Origin: Flectobacillus sp. BAB-3569
Lineage (GTDB): Bacteria > Bacteroidota > Bacteroidia > Cytophagales > Spirosomataceae
Reading direction: 5' to 3'
Assembly (NCBI RefSeq): GCF_002270355.1
Contig: NZ_NJFZ01000015.1
Coordinates: forward strand, 62,001 to 126,000
Length of the DNA: 64,000 nucleotides
The notes under the pieces were generated by a model. That model saw only the letters and a program-made list of their open reading frames with translations, had not been told where the DNA came from and searched no databases. The position numbers were made by a program, and so were the translations under genes. Of the stretch, positions 53,428 to 62,089 are shown piece after piece; within the stretch, counting starts at the first letter, position 1, and each line of letters starts with the position of its first letter.

Positions 53428-55545
53428 ATGAATACAACTCAAATTGGCATCATCACCAATACAATTGGAGTAAGAGCCAACCAAGTACAAAATACAATTA
53501 AGTTATTAGAGGAAGGTGGAACGGTACCGTTTATAGCTCGTTATCGCAAAGAAGCAACTGGAAGTTTAGACGAAGTTCAAATTCTTGAAATAAAAGACCT
53601 TTGGAATAAATTGAAAGAAGCTGATAAGCGTCGCGAGGCAATTATCAAAGCTATTGAGGAACAAGGAAAAATGACTCCTGAATTATTGAATAAGCTCAAT
53701 AATGCTTATCAACTTCAAGAATTAGAAGACCTTTATTTGCCGTATAAACAAAAGCGTAAAACTCGTGCGAGTATCGCTATAGAAAAAGGACTTGAGCCTT
53801 TGGCAAAATTAATTTTCGAACAAAAGGATAATAATTTTCTTCAAAAAGCTGGAAGCTATTTGAACGAAAAAGTGGCTTCAGTGGACGAAGCACTTCAAGG
53901 TGCACGTGATATTATGGCTGAGTGGATCAACGAAAACGTGGATGCTCGTAATGCAGTGCGTAAGGTGTTTGAACGTGAAGCATACATTTCTTCAAAAGTA
54001 AAAAAAGGAAAAGAGGAGGAAGGTGTCAAGTACAAAGATTACTACGATTTTAGCGAACCTCTCAAAAAAGTACCTTCGCATCGTCTATTAGCCATTCGTC
54101 GTGGTGAGGAAGAAGGTATCCTATCTGTTTCTATTTCGCCAGATGAAGATAATGCTTTGGGCGCTCTCGACCGTATATTCTTGCGAGGAATGTCTGAACC
54201 TAAAAAGCAGGTGGAAGACGCTATTACTGATTCATACAAACGATTGATGAAGCCATCTATCGAAAATGAGTTTTCTAATTTGTCTAAAGAAAAAGCAGAT
54301 AGCGAAGCCATCAGAATTTTTGCTCAAAATCTTCGTCAACTATTATTGGCTTCTCCGCTTGGACAAAAACGTACTTTGGCCATTGACCCTGGGTATCGTA
54401 CTGGTTGTAAGGTTGTTGTATTAGATGCTCAAGGCAACTTGATTGCTGATACAGTGATTTACCCATTTGATAAAACAATTGAAGCACAGCATACGGTGTT
54501 GTCTTTAGTTGAAAAACATAAAATCGAAGCGATTGCCATCGGTAATGGTACTGCTGGTCGTGAGACGGAGGCTTTTGTAAAAAAACTAACTTTCTCGACA
54601 CAACCACAAATCTTTATGGTTTCGGAGCAAGGAGCGTCTATCTATTCAGCGTCAGAAGTGGCTCGCGAGGAGTTTCCTGATAAAGATGTGACGGTTCGTG
54701 GTGCTATTTCTATTGGTCGTCGCTTGCTCGACCCTTTAGCAGAATTAGTAAAAATCGACCCAAAATCTATTGGTGTGGGTCAATATCAGCATGATGTAGA
54801 CCAACCATTACTAAAGAATTCATTGGATTCGGTAGTAGAAAGTTGTGTAAACACAGTTGGGGTAAATATTAACACAGCCTCAAAACACTTATTGAGCTAC
54901 GTGGCTGGTTTAGGGCCAAGTTTGGCAGCGAACATTGTTAAATTCCGTAAGGAAAATGGAGATTTTAAATCAAGAGCACAAATCAAAAAAGTACCTCGTT
55001 TGGGCGACAAAGCCTTTGAACAATGTGCTGGTTTCTTGAGAATTCCTCAGTCAGATAATCCACTAGATAATTCTGCAGTTCACCCTGAGAGTTATCAAGT
55101 AGTAGAACGAATGGCAAAGGATTTGAAATGTACTGTAAAAGATTTGATGACAAGTGCTGAGCTTCGTAAAAAACTCAATTTGCAACAATATATCAGCGAA
55201 AATACAGGTTTGCTCACACTTCAAGATATTTTGAAAGAGTTAGAAAAACCCTCACGTGACCCTCGTGAGCAACTCACTGCTTTCGAGTTTGATGCCAATG
55301 TAAAAACGATTGAAGATTTATACGAAGGAATGGTTTTGCCGGGTATCGTTACTAACATCACAGCATTTGGTTGCTTTGTGGATGTGGGGGTAAAACAAGA
55401 TGGTCTAGTCCATATCTCGCAACTAGCTAACCAATATGTCTCTGACCCGAATCAAGTGGTTAAACTACAACAACAAGTGCAAGTAAGAGTCGTAGAGGTA
55501 GATATTGCTCGTAAGCGTATTGCCTTAAGTATGAAAGCGGTTTAG
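53428..55545 (+). CDS. tex: Transcriptional accessory protein Tex
   Basis: A 705-residue protein read from ATG 53428; the upstream GTG at 53404 overlaps the predicted promoter. Domains in order: an N-terminal helical region (PFIARYRKEATGSLDEVQIL), a YqgF/RNase H-like domain (LAIDPGYRTGCKVVVLDAQG, about 315-430), a helix-hairpin-helix pair (SYVAGLGPSLAANIVKFRKE and VPRLGDKAFEQCAGFLRI, about 485-565) and a C-terminal S1 RNA-binding domain (GIVTNITAFGCFVDVGVKQD, about 635-705). Tex binds nucleic acid and acts on transcription complexes. The length is slightly below the 770-residue proteobacterial form. No partner gene is adjacent. Confidence 0.95.
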   Translation: MNTTQIGIITNTIGVRANQVQNTIKLLEEGGTVPFIARYRKEATGSLDEVQILEIKDLWNKLKEADKRREAIIKAIEEQGKMTPELLNKLNNAYQLQELEDLYLPYKQKRKTRASIAIEKGLEPLAKLIFEQKDNNFLQKAGSYLNEKVASVDEALQGARDIMAEWINENVDARNAVRKVFEREAYISSKVKKGKEEEGVKYKDYYDFSEPLKKVPSHRLLAIRRGEEEGILSVSISPDEDNALGALDRIFLRGMSEPKKQVEDAITDSYKRLMKPSIENEFSNLSKEKADSEAIRIFAQNLRQLLLASPLGQKRTLAIDPGYRTGCKVVVLDAQGNLIADTVIYPFDKTIEAQHTVLSLVEKHKIEAIAIGNGTAGRETEAFVKKLTFSTQPQIFMVSEQGASIYSASEVAREEFPDKDVTVRGAISIGRRLLDPLAELVKIDPKSIGVGQYQHDVDQPLLKNSLDSVVESCVNTVGVNINTASKHLLSYVAGLGPSLAANIVKFRKENGDFKSRAQIKKVPRLGDKAFEQCAGFLRIPQSDNPLDNSAVHPESYQVVERMAKDLKCTVKDLMTSAELRKKLNLQQYISENTGLLTLQDILKELEKPSRDPREQLTAFEFDANVKTIEDLYEGMVLPGIVTNITAFGCFVDVGVKQDGLVHISQLANQYVSDPNQVVKLQQQVQVRVVEVDIARKRIALSMKAV

Positions 55546-55553
55546 GAGGGGAA

Positions 55554-55679
55554 AGGGAACAGGCACAAAGGCATAGAGTGTTTTTGAAGTGGCAGAGGGA
55601 ACGGGCACAAAGGCACAGAGTGTTTTTAAGTGGTAGAGGGAACAGGCACAAAGGCACAGAGTGTTTTTTTAAGTGGCGC
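55554..55679 (+). repeat. Three tandem copies of a 41-43 bp unit
   Basis: Units start at 55554, 55596 and 55637 and follow AGGGAACAGGCACAAAGGCA then AGAGTGTTTTT and AAGTGG. Differences are few. Inverted or single relatives occur at 56401-56445 and 56567-56631, on both sides of the LysE gene. Confidence 0.85.
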
Positions 55680-55705
55680 AGGGAAATATTCTCTGTGCCA
55701 TTTTT
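55653..55705 (+). terminator. Possible terminator after tex built from the repeat
   Basis: GGCACAGAG inside the third repeat unit pairs with CTCTGTGCC at 55691-55699, which is followed by ATTTTTG. The loop is about 29 bases. Confidence 0.55.
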
Positions 55706-55764
55706 GTAAATTGTGAATATCTATATGCACACAACTCAACATTCACTAAATAAATAATAGAGAT

Positions 55765-56394
55765 ATGCTGACATTTCAAGAATTACTTTTATTTGCTTTA
55801 GCAGCGTTTGTGCTGGTCATTAGTCCAGGACCGAATATGATTTATCTGATTTCCCGCTCGATTACTCAAGGACGAATGGCAGGCTTACTTTCGTTGGCAG
55901 GCGTAATGGTGGGCTTCTTATTTCATATCATTATGGTATCATTTGGCTTGACGGCTATTTTGGCAGAAGTCCCTTTTCTATATGAACTAATCAAATATTT
56001 GGGAGTTTGTTATTTGCTTTACTTAGCTTTTCAGGCGATAAATCCCAATGGAAAATTTGTATTTGAGGCTCGTCAAGATTTGACTAATGATTCTCCCAAA
56101 AAGCTTTTTACGATGGGACTACTCACCAATATGTTGAATCCCAAAGTGGCGATGTTTTATCTATCATTTTTCCCACAATTTATCAAACCAGCGTATGGAA
56201 ATCCTCTTTTGCAAAGCTTACAATTGGGCATAACTCAAATGCTGGTAAGTTTTTCTGTCAATTTCTCTTTAGTGCTAACAGCATCTCAAATGGCAAGATT
56301 TTTTGCACAAAATCCTTTTTGGATAAAAATACAAAAATGGTTTATGGCAAGTATTTTGGTGGCATTGGCAGTGAGGATGGCCAGAGCAAAGTAG
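55765..56394 (+). CDS. LysE/RhtB-family amino-acid exporter
   Basis: A 209-residue protein with six predicted membrane segments. VLVISPGPNMIYLISRSITQ and GLLSLAGVMVGFLFHIIMVS near the N-terminus and LLTNMLNPKVAMFYLSFFPQ in the centre are the LysE family signatures. The family exports amino acids or homoserine lactones from the cytoplasm; the substrate is not resolved. It is bounded on both sides by the GGCACAAAGGCA repeats and appears monocistronic. Confidence 0.9.
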   Translation: MLTFQELLLFALAAFVLVISPGPNMIYLISRSITQGRMAGLLSLAGVMVGFLFHIIMVSFGLTAILAEVPFLYELIKYLGVCYLLYLAFQAINPNGKFVFEARQDLTNDSPKKLFTMGLLTNMLNPKVAMFYLSFFPQFIKPAYGNPLLQSLQLGITQMLVSFSVNFSLVLTASQMARFFAQNPFWIKIQKWFMASILVALAVRMARAK

Positions 56395-56400
56395 TTTTTT

Positions 56401-56631
56401 AAGTGAATGAGGGAAAAGGCACAGAGGCACAAAGTGTTTTTTTTATGACATAGGGAATGAAGGCTCAGATAGACATACAGGTGAACAAGGTATTTCTTAA
56501 TGAATGTAATTAGAACAATAACACTAAAACCCCATTTTACTACCAATCCAAAAATTATTATATATCTGTTCCCTTTCTCATTCTAACAACCGCTTTGTGC
56601 CTTTGTGCCTCTGCTACTTTGTGCCTTCTTC
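56401..56631. repeat. Inverted relatives of the tex-end repeat
   Basis: GAGGGAAAAGGCACAGAGGC then ACAAAGTGTTTTTT lies at 56407-56441. An inverted match, TGTGCCTTTGTGCCTCTGCT then ACTTTGTGCC, lies at 56596-56625. Together they could form a long stem. No gene is visible between the LysE and XRE genes. Confidence 0.6.
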
Positions 56632-56694
56632 CCATCCCTCTATCTAAAATACGTCACTGTCTTGGTATATCCTGCCTTCACGCCGAAGCCTCCT

Positions 56695-56881
56695 ATGTTC
56701 AACCTAAATAAACTCCGTCAAACGCGCCTAGCACTTGGCTTTAAACAAAGCTACATTTCACATCTGACAGGCATTCCACAATCCACAATTTAGCGTAGAG
56801 AAAGGTGAACGAAGCCCGACAATAGACGAGGTCGTCAAAATCATGCAGGTGCTAAATATGAAACCTGTTGAAATCTTATAA
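56695..56881 (+). pseudogene. XRE-family helix-turn-helix regulator, frame broken
   Basis: From ATG 56695, MFNLNKLRQTRLALGFKQSY and ISHLTGIPQSTI read as the first three helices of a lambda-Cro-like domain, then a TAG intervenes at 56791. A second frame continues FSVEKGERSPTIDEVVKIMQ then VLNMKPVEIL to a stop at 56881, the expected rest of the domain. The frame relation needs two extra bases, or one fewer, near the T3 at 56790. Unlike the four T-run cases this is not a one-T fix, so it may be a real pseudogene or a different indel. A complete protein would be about 62 residues, a usual size for a short regulator. Confidence 0.7.
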
Positions 56882-56909
56882 GCCTAATTATTTACTCTTA
56901 TATTTTGGT

Positions 56910-57056
56910 GTACGAAGGATTTTCAACTATTGCGGATTTAGGATTTTTGATTTCGGAAATAAAGTAAAACACCTTTTTTTACAAAATATAAAAGATTACA
57001 CTTCCGAAATCCAACATCCAATATCCGAAATAGACAGCTTTAGAATCTTTCGTACA
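56910..57056. repeat. Long MITE-like inverted repeat (TTTCGGAAAT family)
   Basis: Outer arms GTACGAAGGATT and AATCTTTCGTAC flank inner arms TTTGATTTCGGAAAT and TTCCGAAATCCAACATCCAA with an AT-rich centre. It is the longest member of the family also seen at 24189 and 35735. It lies directly before the ATPase gene. Confidence 0.7.
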
Positions 57057-57082
57057 GTTCTAACTCTAATACAACAAATTTT

Positions 57083-57843
57083 ATGTACAATAATGATGCA
57101 AGCATATCTGAATTAGAATTCAGTTTTGACATTGGATTGAGAAATCAGTATCCATTCAATATTCCTGCTCTTTCAGGTTTAACAAAACTTCAATTACATC
57201 CACAAGTAACCTTTTTCGTTGGCGAAAACGGTACGGGAAAATCAACGCTGATTGAGGCAATTGCCGTAGCATTAGGATTTAATGCTGAGGGTGGGACAAA
57301 GAACTTCAATTTTAGCTCACGAGCTTCGCACTCAGACCTTTACAAATATTTGAAATTTCCATTTAGAACCAAGCGACACAAAGATGGTTTTTTCTACGAA
57401 GTGAAAGTTTTTTTAATCTAGCAACCCAAATTGAAGATTTAGATAGAGAGCCCTCTGCTGCTAGGAGAATTATCGATTCTTATGGAGGCAAGTCCTTGCA
57501 TGAACAGTCTCATGGAGAATCCTTTTGGGCTTTATTTCTTCATCGGTTTTCGGACGATGGATTGTATATTTTTGACGAACCCGAGGCTGCTATGTCGCCT
57601 TCAAGGCAAATGGCGATGTTGTGTCGGATGCAACAGATGATAGAGAATGGCTCACAGTTCATTATTGCAACACATTCACCAATATTAATAGCCTATCCGA
57701 ATGCATTGATTTATGAATTTAGTCAAGATGGAATTGTGACAAAATCTTATAAGGAAACAGAATTATTTAATTCCTATTATCATTTTTTACATGATAGTGA
57801 CAATTTCATGACTCATTTACTTCAGCCTAAAGAGGAGGACTGA
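57083..57843 (+). pseudogene. SMC/RecF-like AAA ATPase, frameshifted at a T run
   Basis: The frame from ATG 57083 gives FFVGENGTGKSTLIEAIAVA (Walker A) and stops at 57421 soon after KDGFFYEVKVFLI. Adding one T to the T6 run at 57388-57393 restores DGFFLRSESFFNLATQIEDL and then the LHEQSHGESFWALFLHRF signature. Walker B follows in LYIFDEPEAAMSP and the H-loop in FIIATHSPILIAYP, to a stop at 57843. The corrected protein is about 253 residues, the normal size of this stand-alone ABC-type ATPase family with unknown function. No nuclease or partner gene is adjacent. A one-base assembly error is the most likely cause. Confidence 0.82.
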
Positions 57844-58186
57844 GTTTGAATGGGAATGCATATCTACTAACAGATTCTAATCATGATATTGTAGTAAAAC
57901 ACAACTGGCTTGTAAGGGGCAGTTCTGTTTAGAATATTTGTAAGAGGTATAATTCATATTTAATTAACAGTAAGGCAGTAAACTTTCTTTACCATCGAAG
58001 AGTTGCCTCGATCAAAGCAAGTTCATCAAATACAAGATTTATTTGAGACTTTTCGTTAGAAACTCAACCAGTCTTGCCGAATGATAAAATACCATGCACT
58101 TGTGGTGGAATTACGCTTGGTGAAAATGGGGAATTTTGTAAATTGCTCTTAGAAAAATTTACCCAGATTAAATCCTTACCAATCTC
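57844..58186 (+). other. Gap with possible degraded coding remnant
   Basis: No intact gene. From about 57985 the frame reads TFFTIEELPRSKQVHQIQDL then FETFR and stops. One extra T in the T4 near 58050 would continue as SLETQPVLPNDKIPCTCGGI and TLGENGEFCKLLLEKFTQIK to a stop at 58190 that overlaps the next gene's start. No start codon and no known family are visible, so it may be the end of a decayed or misread gene. Confidence 0.35.
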
Positions 58187-58741
58187 ATGAAAACGACTAC
58201 CACATCCATTTATGCTAAGCTTTTATTGATAGCAATACTTCCAGTTTTATTAGATTCTTGTGCACTTTTTCGTAAAAAAGAAGCTACTAAAACCACGACT
58301 ACCACCAAGAGACCTACAAGTCCGAGCAGACCTGTAGTTATTTCATCGAAAGAGGTCAGAAGGTTAATTGACGCCTCAAGGCAGTATTTGGGAGTTCCGT
58401 ATCGTCCAGGTGGTATTGATTCGAAAGGGATGGATTGTTCGGGGTTGTTGTTTGCCACTTTCAAAGAAATGGGCGTAAATATTCCAAGAAGGGCTGTTCA
58501 GCAATCAGGCTATGGAAAAGAAGTGAAAGATTTGGACGAGTTGCGTCCGGGTGATTTAGTATTTTTTGTAACCAATAAAGGAAATGTTGCAGAAGTAAAT
58601 CATTCTGGGATGATTACCGAAATTCGTGGTCCAAAAGAAATCTATTTTATTCATGCATCAACCTCAAAAGGCGTTCGCGAAGATAACCTTATTTCTGCCT
58701 ATTGGATGGGGTGCTATGCCACCGCCAGAAGACCCTTCTGA
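58187..58741 (+). CDS. NlpC/P60-family cell-wall peptidase, lipoprotein
   Basis: A 184-residue lipoprotein with the lipobox near VLLDSCALF. A Thr/Lys-rich linker (TKTTTTTKRPTSPSRPVV) leads to a C40 peptidase domain. The catalytic Cys is in GMDCSGLLFATF, the His in EVNHSGMITEI, and the third polar residue in the following YFIHASTSKGV. Such enzymes cut D-Glu/diaminopimelate bonds in peptidoglycan stems. The length suits a single-domain Spr/NlpC protein. It is followed by a REP-like element. Confidence 0.9.
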   Translation: MKTTTTSIYAKLLLIAILPVLLDSCALFRKKEATKTTTTTKRPTSPSRPVVISSKEVRRLIDASRQYLGVPYRPGGIDSKGMDCSGLLFATFKEMGVNIPRRAVQQSGYGKEVKDLDELRPGDLVFFVTNKGNVAEVNHSGMITEIRGPKEIYFIHASTSKGVREDNLISAYWMGCYATARRPF

Positions 58742-58795
58742 TTTGGGATTGCGGATGTTGGATTGTGGAATATAAATTAACCCAAAACGTCATTA

Positions 58796-58846
58796 CTAGT
58801 TCAAGACTTAGTCTTGAACTTATTTTTGTACAGTTTTAAACTGAAA
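58796..58846 (+). repeat. REP-like palindromic repeat, locus 5
   Basis: TAGTTCAAGACTTAGTCTTG is followed by an AT spacer and CAGTTTTAAACTG. Just before it (58740-58776) lies a fragment of the CGGATTTGGGATT repeat family. Confidence 0.8.
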
Positions 58847-58908
58847 TATAATATTTCAAATTTTCAAATCCCCAAATTTTCAAATTCAAACAAATCTTCA
58901 ATTTAAAA

Positions 58909-59412
58909 ATGTCTGCTCCCTTAGAAGTTTGGATGCGAGGACCTATTGATGGTGTCCCTGCTTTATTACAACCCGCAGCCCATGCTGTGTTACAAGTTCA
59001 GGAAGAATTACATGAGTTGTTGAAAGACTTTTCTGATGATTTACTTTGGGAAAAACCTCATGGTGTAGCCTCTATTGGTTTTCATTTACAACATCTTGCA
59101 GGTGTTTTGGACAGATTGCAAACCTATGCCGAAGGCAATACTTTATCCGCAGAGCAATTTGATTTATTAGGTCTTGAAAAAGTAGCTCCGCAAGAAAATC
59201 AAACAGTTGCTACCTTTCTAGCTCGATTTGATTTACAAGTAGAAAAATATATATCCTATCTCGAACAACTTTCCGAAGCAGACTTATTACAACCCAGAGG
59301 TATCGGTCGCAAACAAATTCCTACTAATGTAATAGGTTTGATTTTCCATGCTGCCGAGCATACCACTCGCCATTTTGGTCAGTTATATGTTACTGCCAAA
59401 CAGTTGGTATAA
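58909..59412 (+). CDS. DinB-family protein
   Basis: A 167-residue four-helix protein. GFHLQHLAGVLDRLQTYAEG and the C-terminal FHAAEHTTRHFGQLYVTAKQ give the spaced histidines that bind metal in the DinB/YfiT superfamily. Many members are thiol-dependent transferases or act in stress responses. The activity here is unknown. It stands alone between a REP-like element and the blaI region. Confidence 0.82.
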   Translation: MSAPLEVWMRGPIDGVPALLQPAAHAVLQVQEELHELLKDFSDDLLWEKPHGVASIGFHLQHLAGVLDRLQTYAEGNTLSAEQFDLLGLEKVAPQENQTVATFLARFDLQVEKYISYLEQLSEADLLQPRGIGRKQIPTNVIGLIFHAAEHTTRHFGQLYVTAKQLV

Positions 59413-59567
59413 GGGTAACAGGCAATAGGCGTGAGGCGCTAAGCATTAGGCAAATAATTTTTGAGAGAATCACATCCTGTTTTTTACTAAAAGCTCAAAG
59501 CGGGAAACCAATCGCTAACTTTTATTTTTTTTATATAATAGTCTGTCTTACAATTCATTGTATTTAT

Positions 59568-59585
59568 CTACGAAAATTTTCGTAG
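59568..59585. promoter_or_regulatory. BlaI-type operator 1
   Basis: CTACGAAAATTTTCGTAG is a perfect palindrome. It is the core of a 30-base perfect palindrome (59562-59591) that also includes the flanking TTTAT arms. It lies just before the -33 box of blaI. Confidence 0.8.
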
Positions 59586-59590
59586 ATAAA

Positions 59591-59623
59591 TTTGCAATTA
59601 CGAATCTTTTCGTAGTATCTTTG
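59591..59623 (+). promoter_or_regulatory. blaI promoter
   Basis: TTTG (59591-59594), a 21-base spacer, then TATCTTTG (59616-59623) match the Bacteroidota consensus TTTG / TAnnTTTG closely. The boxes are interleaved with the three palindromes, so repressor binding at any of them would block RNA polymerase. Confidence 0.75.
59598..59615. promoter_or_regulatory. BlaI-type operator 2
   Basis: TTACGAATCTTTTCGTAG resembles operator 1 in the TACGAA / TTCGTA arms. It fills the spacer between the promoter boxes. Confidence 0.8.
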
Positions 59624-59641
59624 TTACGAAATATTTCGTAG
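59624..59641. promoter_or_regulatory. BlaI-type operator 3
   Basis: TTACGAAATATTTCGTAG is nearly a perfect palindrome. It starts at the base after the -7 box and covers the predicted transcription start. Confidence 0.8.
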
Positions 59642-59654
59642 TAAACTTTTTATC

Positions 59655-60026
59655 ATGATAAAGCCAACAGAATCAGAATTAGAAATTTTACAAGTATTAT
59701 GGGCGCTAGGCCAAGCAACCGTAAGACAAGTAAACGACGAACTCAACAAAAAGCGAGAGATAGGATATACCACCACACTCAAACTGATGCAAATTATGTT
59801 TGAGAAAAAGCTGGTCACACGTACTGAAGAAGGTCGTTATCATTTATACCAAGCAGCGGTTAGCGAAGATGAAACGCAACAACAACTACTTGATATTTTC
59901 GTGGATACTGCTTTCAAAGGTTCAGCCATGAAACTAGTGATGCAAGCTTTAGGAAATCATCAATCTTCGGCAGAAGAGCTCGACGAAATCAAGAAACTCA
60001 TTGCACAACTTGAACAAAACAATTAG
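59655..60026 (+). CDS. BlaI/MecI/CopY-family repressor
   Basis: A 123-residue winged-helix repressor. ESELEILQVLWALGQATVRQ and VNDELNKKREIGYTTTLKLM then QIMFEKKLVTRTEEGRYHLY cover the DNA-binding domain; a C-terminal dimerisation helix follows. The conserved BlaI length and its M56 peptidase neighbour 2 bases downstream identify the pair. The three palindromes around its promoter are its obvious self-operators. Signal sensing would come from the membrane peptidase, which cuts or triggers loss of the repressor. Confidence 0.93.
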   Translation: MIKPTESELEILQVLWALGQATVRQVNDELNKKREIGYTTTLKLMQIMFEKKLVTRTEEGRYHLYQAAVSEDETQQQLLDIFVDTAFKGSAMKLVMQALGNHQSSAEELDEIKKLIAQLEQNN

Positions 60027-60028
60027 CC

Positions 60029-61965
60029 ATGCAATACTTTGAATCTCCTTTGTCACCACAAACGATTTATGCCTTGGCATGGACCTTGGTGCATTCGCTA
60101 TGGCAGCTAAGCCTATTCTTTTTTCTTTATAAATTCATCAGTTCTTTTTTCGTCAAAATGCTTCAGTGCGTTATTGGACTGGAATTGGTGTATTGTTGGT
60201 GCAATTCTTGGTTTCTGGTATCACTTTTTGGAAAAATTATCCTAGCGAAGCGCCAGTAAAGGCGATGACTTTCCCGGTACAAAATTCTCCAATCGCAAAT
60301 AACCTTTCAACCTCTGAACCTATCAATCAAGCGCCATTGGCTCTGAGTTCTGTATGGGAACAAACGGCTATTTGGCTTAATTTACATCTCGATTGGCTGG
60401 TAATGTTGTGGATTCTTGGCATGTCCATTATGACCATAAGACTCATTGGAGGCTATTTTTATGTGCAAAAATTGCGCTGGCAATGTACAAATCTGGTAGA
60501 AACCGACACAGAAAACCTCTTTAAACAACTTCTTAATCAATTTGATATTTCTCGAACCGTCGAAATACGTGAATCTCAGTTAATAGAATCACCACTTACG
60601 ATAGGTTATTTACAACCTTTGGTACTTGTACCGATTGGGCTTCTAACGGGTTTGAGTCAGGGAGAAATTAAAGCGATTTTTGCACATGAATTAGCGCATA
60701 TCAAGCGCCACGATTATCTTATCAATATTATCCAGTCAATGATCGAGATTCTATTTTTCTATCATCCTTTGGTTTGGGTTATCGGTGAATCTATTCGCCA
60801 AGACCGTGAAGACTGTTGCGATGATTGGGCGTTGGAGATTTGTCAAAATAAATTGTATTTGGCAAAAGCCCTAACGTTTGTAGAAACCTTTAGACAACAA
60901 TCAAAAACATCATTGACTATGGCTTTTTCAGGCAATAAACCTCAGTTATTGAGTCGCATCCAACGTATTTTGGGTGTACAACAAAAGGAAACTACCAATC
61001 CAGTCGGCATTATTAGCTCGGTAGTTGTATTAGCACTAGCATTTTGCTGTCTCAATTTTACGCAAGTAAGAGCTCAGGCAAGCAAATTATTTAACAAGTC
61101 GATAAAAACCTTAGCACAAACTTCTAAAGAAATTCTTTCTTCAGAAAGCATATCGACTAGCAATGTAGAAGAGACCAAAAGTATTGTTCCATCTGGGGAA
61201 GAACCAGAAGAAAATAAATTATCTCAACTGCTTACTATTCAGAATGATTATAGTGATCCTGATAGTTTAAAAGTAGCTATGCACGAGCAAGAAATCGAGA
61301 AGTTGCAAAAGAAAATGGATCCATATTTAAAACAAATCCAAGTGCTCTCTGCTCAAATGGGTGTTTTAGGGGCAAAAATGCAACTCGAACAAAAACCATT
61401 GCAGGAGTTTTCTGAGCAAATCGGAAAATTGGGGGGAGAATTGGGTACCTTAGTAGGTAAACAAGTACAGTTGGAGATGACAGTTGCTAACCTTGACAAA
61501 AAATCTGATGAATATAAAAAGGTTCAGAAAGAGTTGAGTGCTATAGAAAAACAGCGAGTAGAAATTGAGAAAAGGATGGAAAAGGCTTCTAAAGAAATGG
61601 AGTTAATGTCCAATAAAATGGAAGTCCATTCTGCCCCAATGGATAGTCTAGGAAAAGAAATGGATAAGCTTTCAAAGCCTATTGAAGAGATAGGAAAAGA
61701 GATGGAAGTACATGCAAAAGCCATTGAGGAAATAGATCCAGAGGGTAAGTATTGGTCAAAAAATAGACATTATGGTTCAGGGTATCGCTTGCCAAAGCCT
61801 CCAAAACCTCCTAAAGCGCCAAAGGCACCAAGTGCGTCTTCAGCACCAAAACCACCGAAGCCACCAAAAGCTCCAAGCGCTGCTTCAGCACCAAGTTTAC
61901 CACCGCCACCAACACCACCGTTGGCACCCGTAAAATCGGATAAGAATCAGGATAATAATTGGTAG
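60029..61965 (+). pseudogene. BlaR1-like M56 membrane peptidase, frameshifted at a T run
   Basis: The frame from ATG 60029 runs LAWTLVHSLWQLSLFFFLYK to FISSFF and stops at 60259. One extra T at the T6 run 60145-60150 gives FISSFFRQNASVRYWTGIGV and continues to 61965, for about 645 residues. The M56 zinc peptidase carries HELAHIKRHDYLIN, then SIRQDREDCCDDWALEI as the third-ligand region. After further membrane segments, the C-terminal outside part has no penicillin-binding domain; it has a long coiled coil (about 400-560) and a low-complexity P/K/A tail (PKPPKPPKAPKAPSA). It should sense an unknown envelope signal for BlaI. An assembly indel probably explains the break. Confidence 0.85.
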
Positions 61966-61990
61966 ACAAGGGTTTCGGCGTCGTTTTAAA

Positions 61991-62072
61991 TTTAGTGAAT
62001 GGTGGTTGAGTGGTTGAGTGATTATTTTAAAAATAACTCAATCACTCAACTGCTCAATCATAACTCACTAAA
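61991..62072. repeat. Inverted repeat between blaR1-like and EamA genes
   Basis: TTTAGTGA and TCACTAAA are outer arms. Within lie repeated GGTTGAGT / ACTCAA and TTGAGTGATT / AATCACTCAA segments around TTTTAAAA. It separates convergent genes and probably terminates both. Confidence 0.65.
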
Positions 62073-62089
62073 TCATAGCTAAGTCTATC

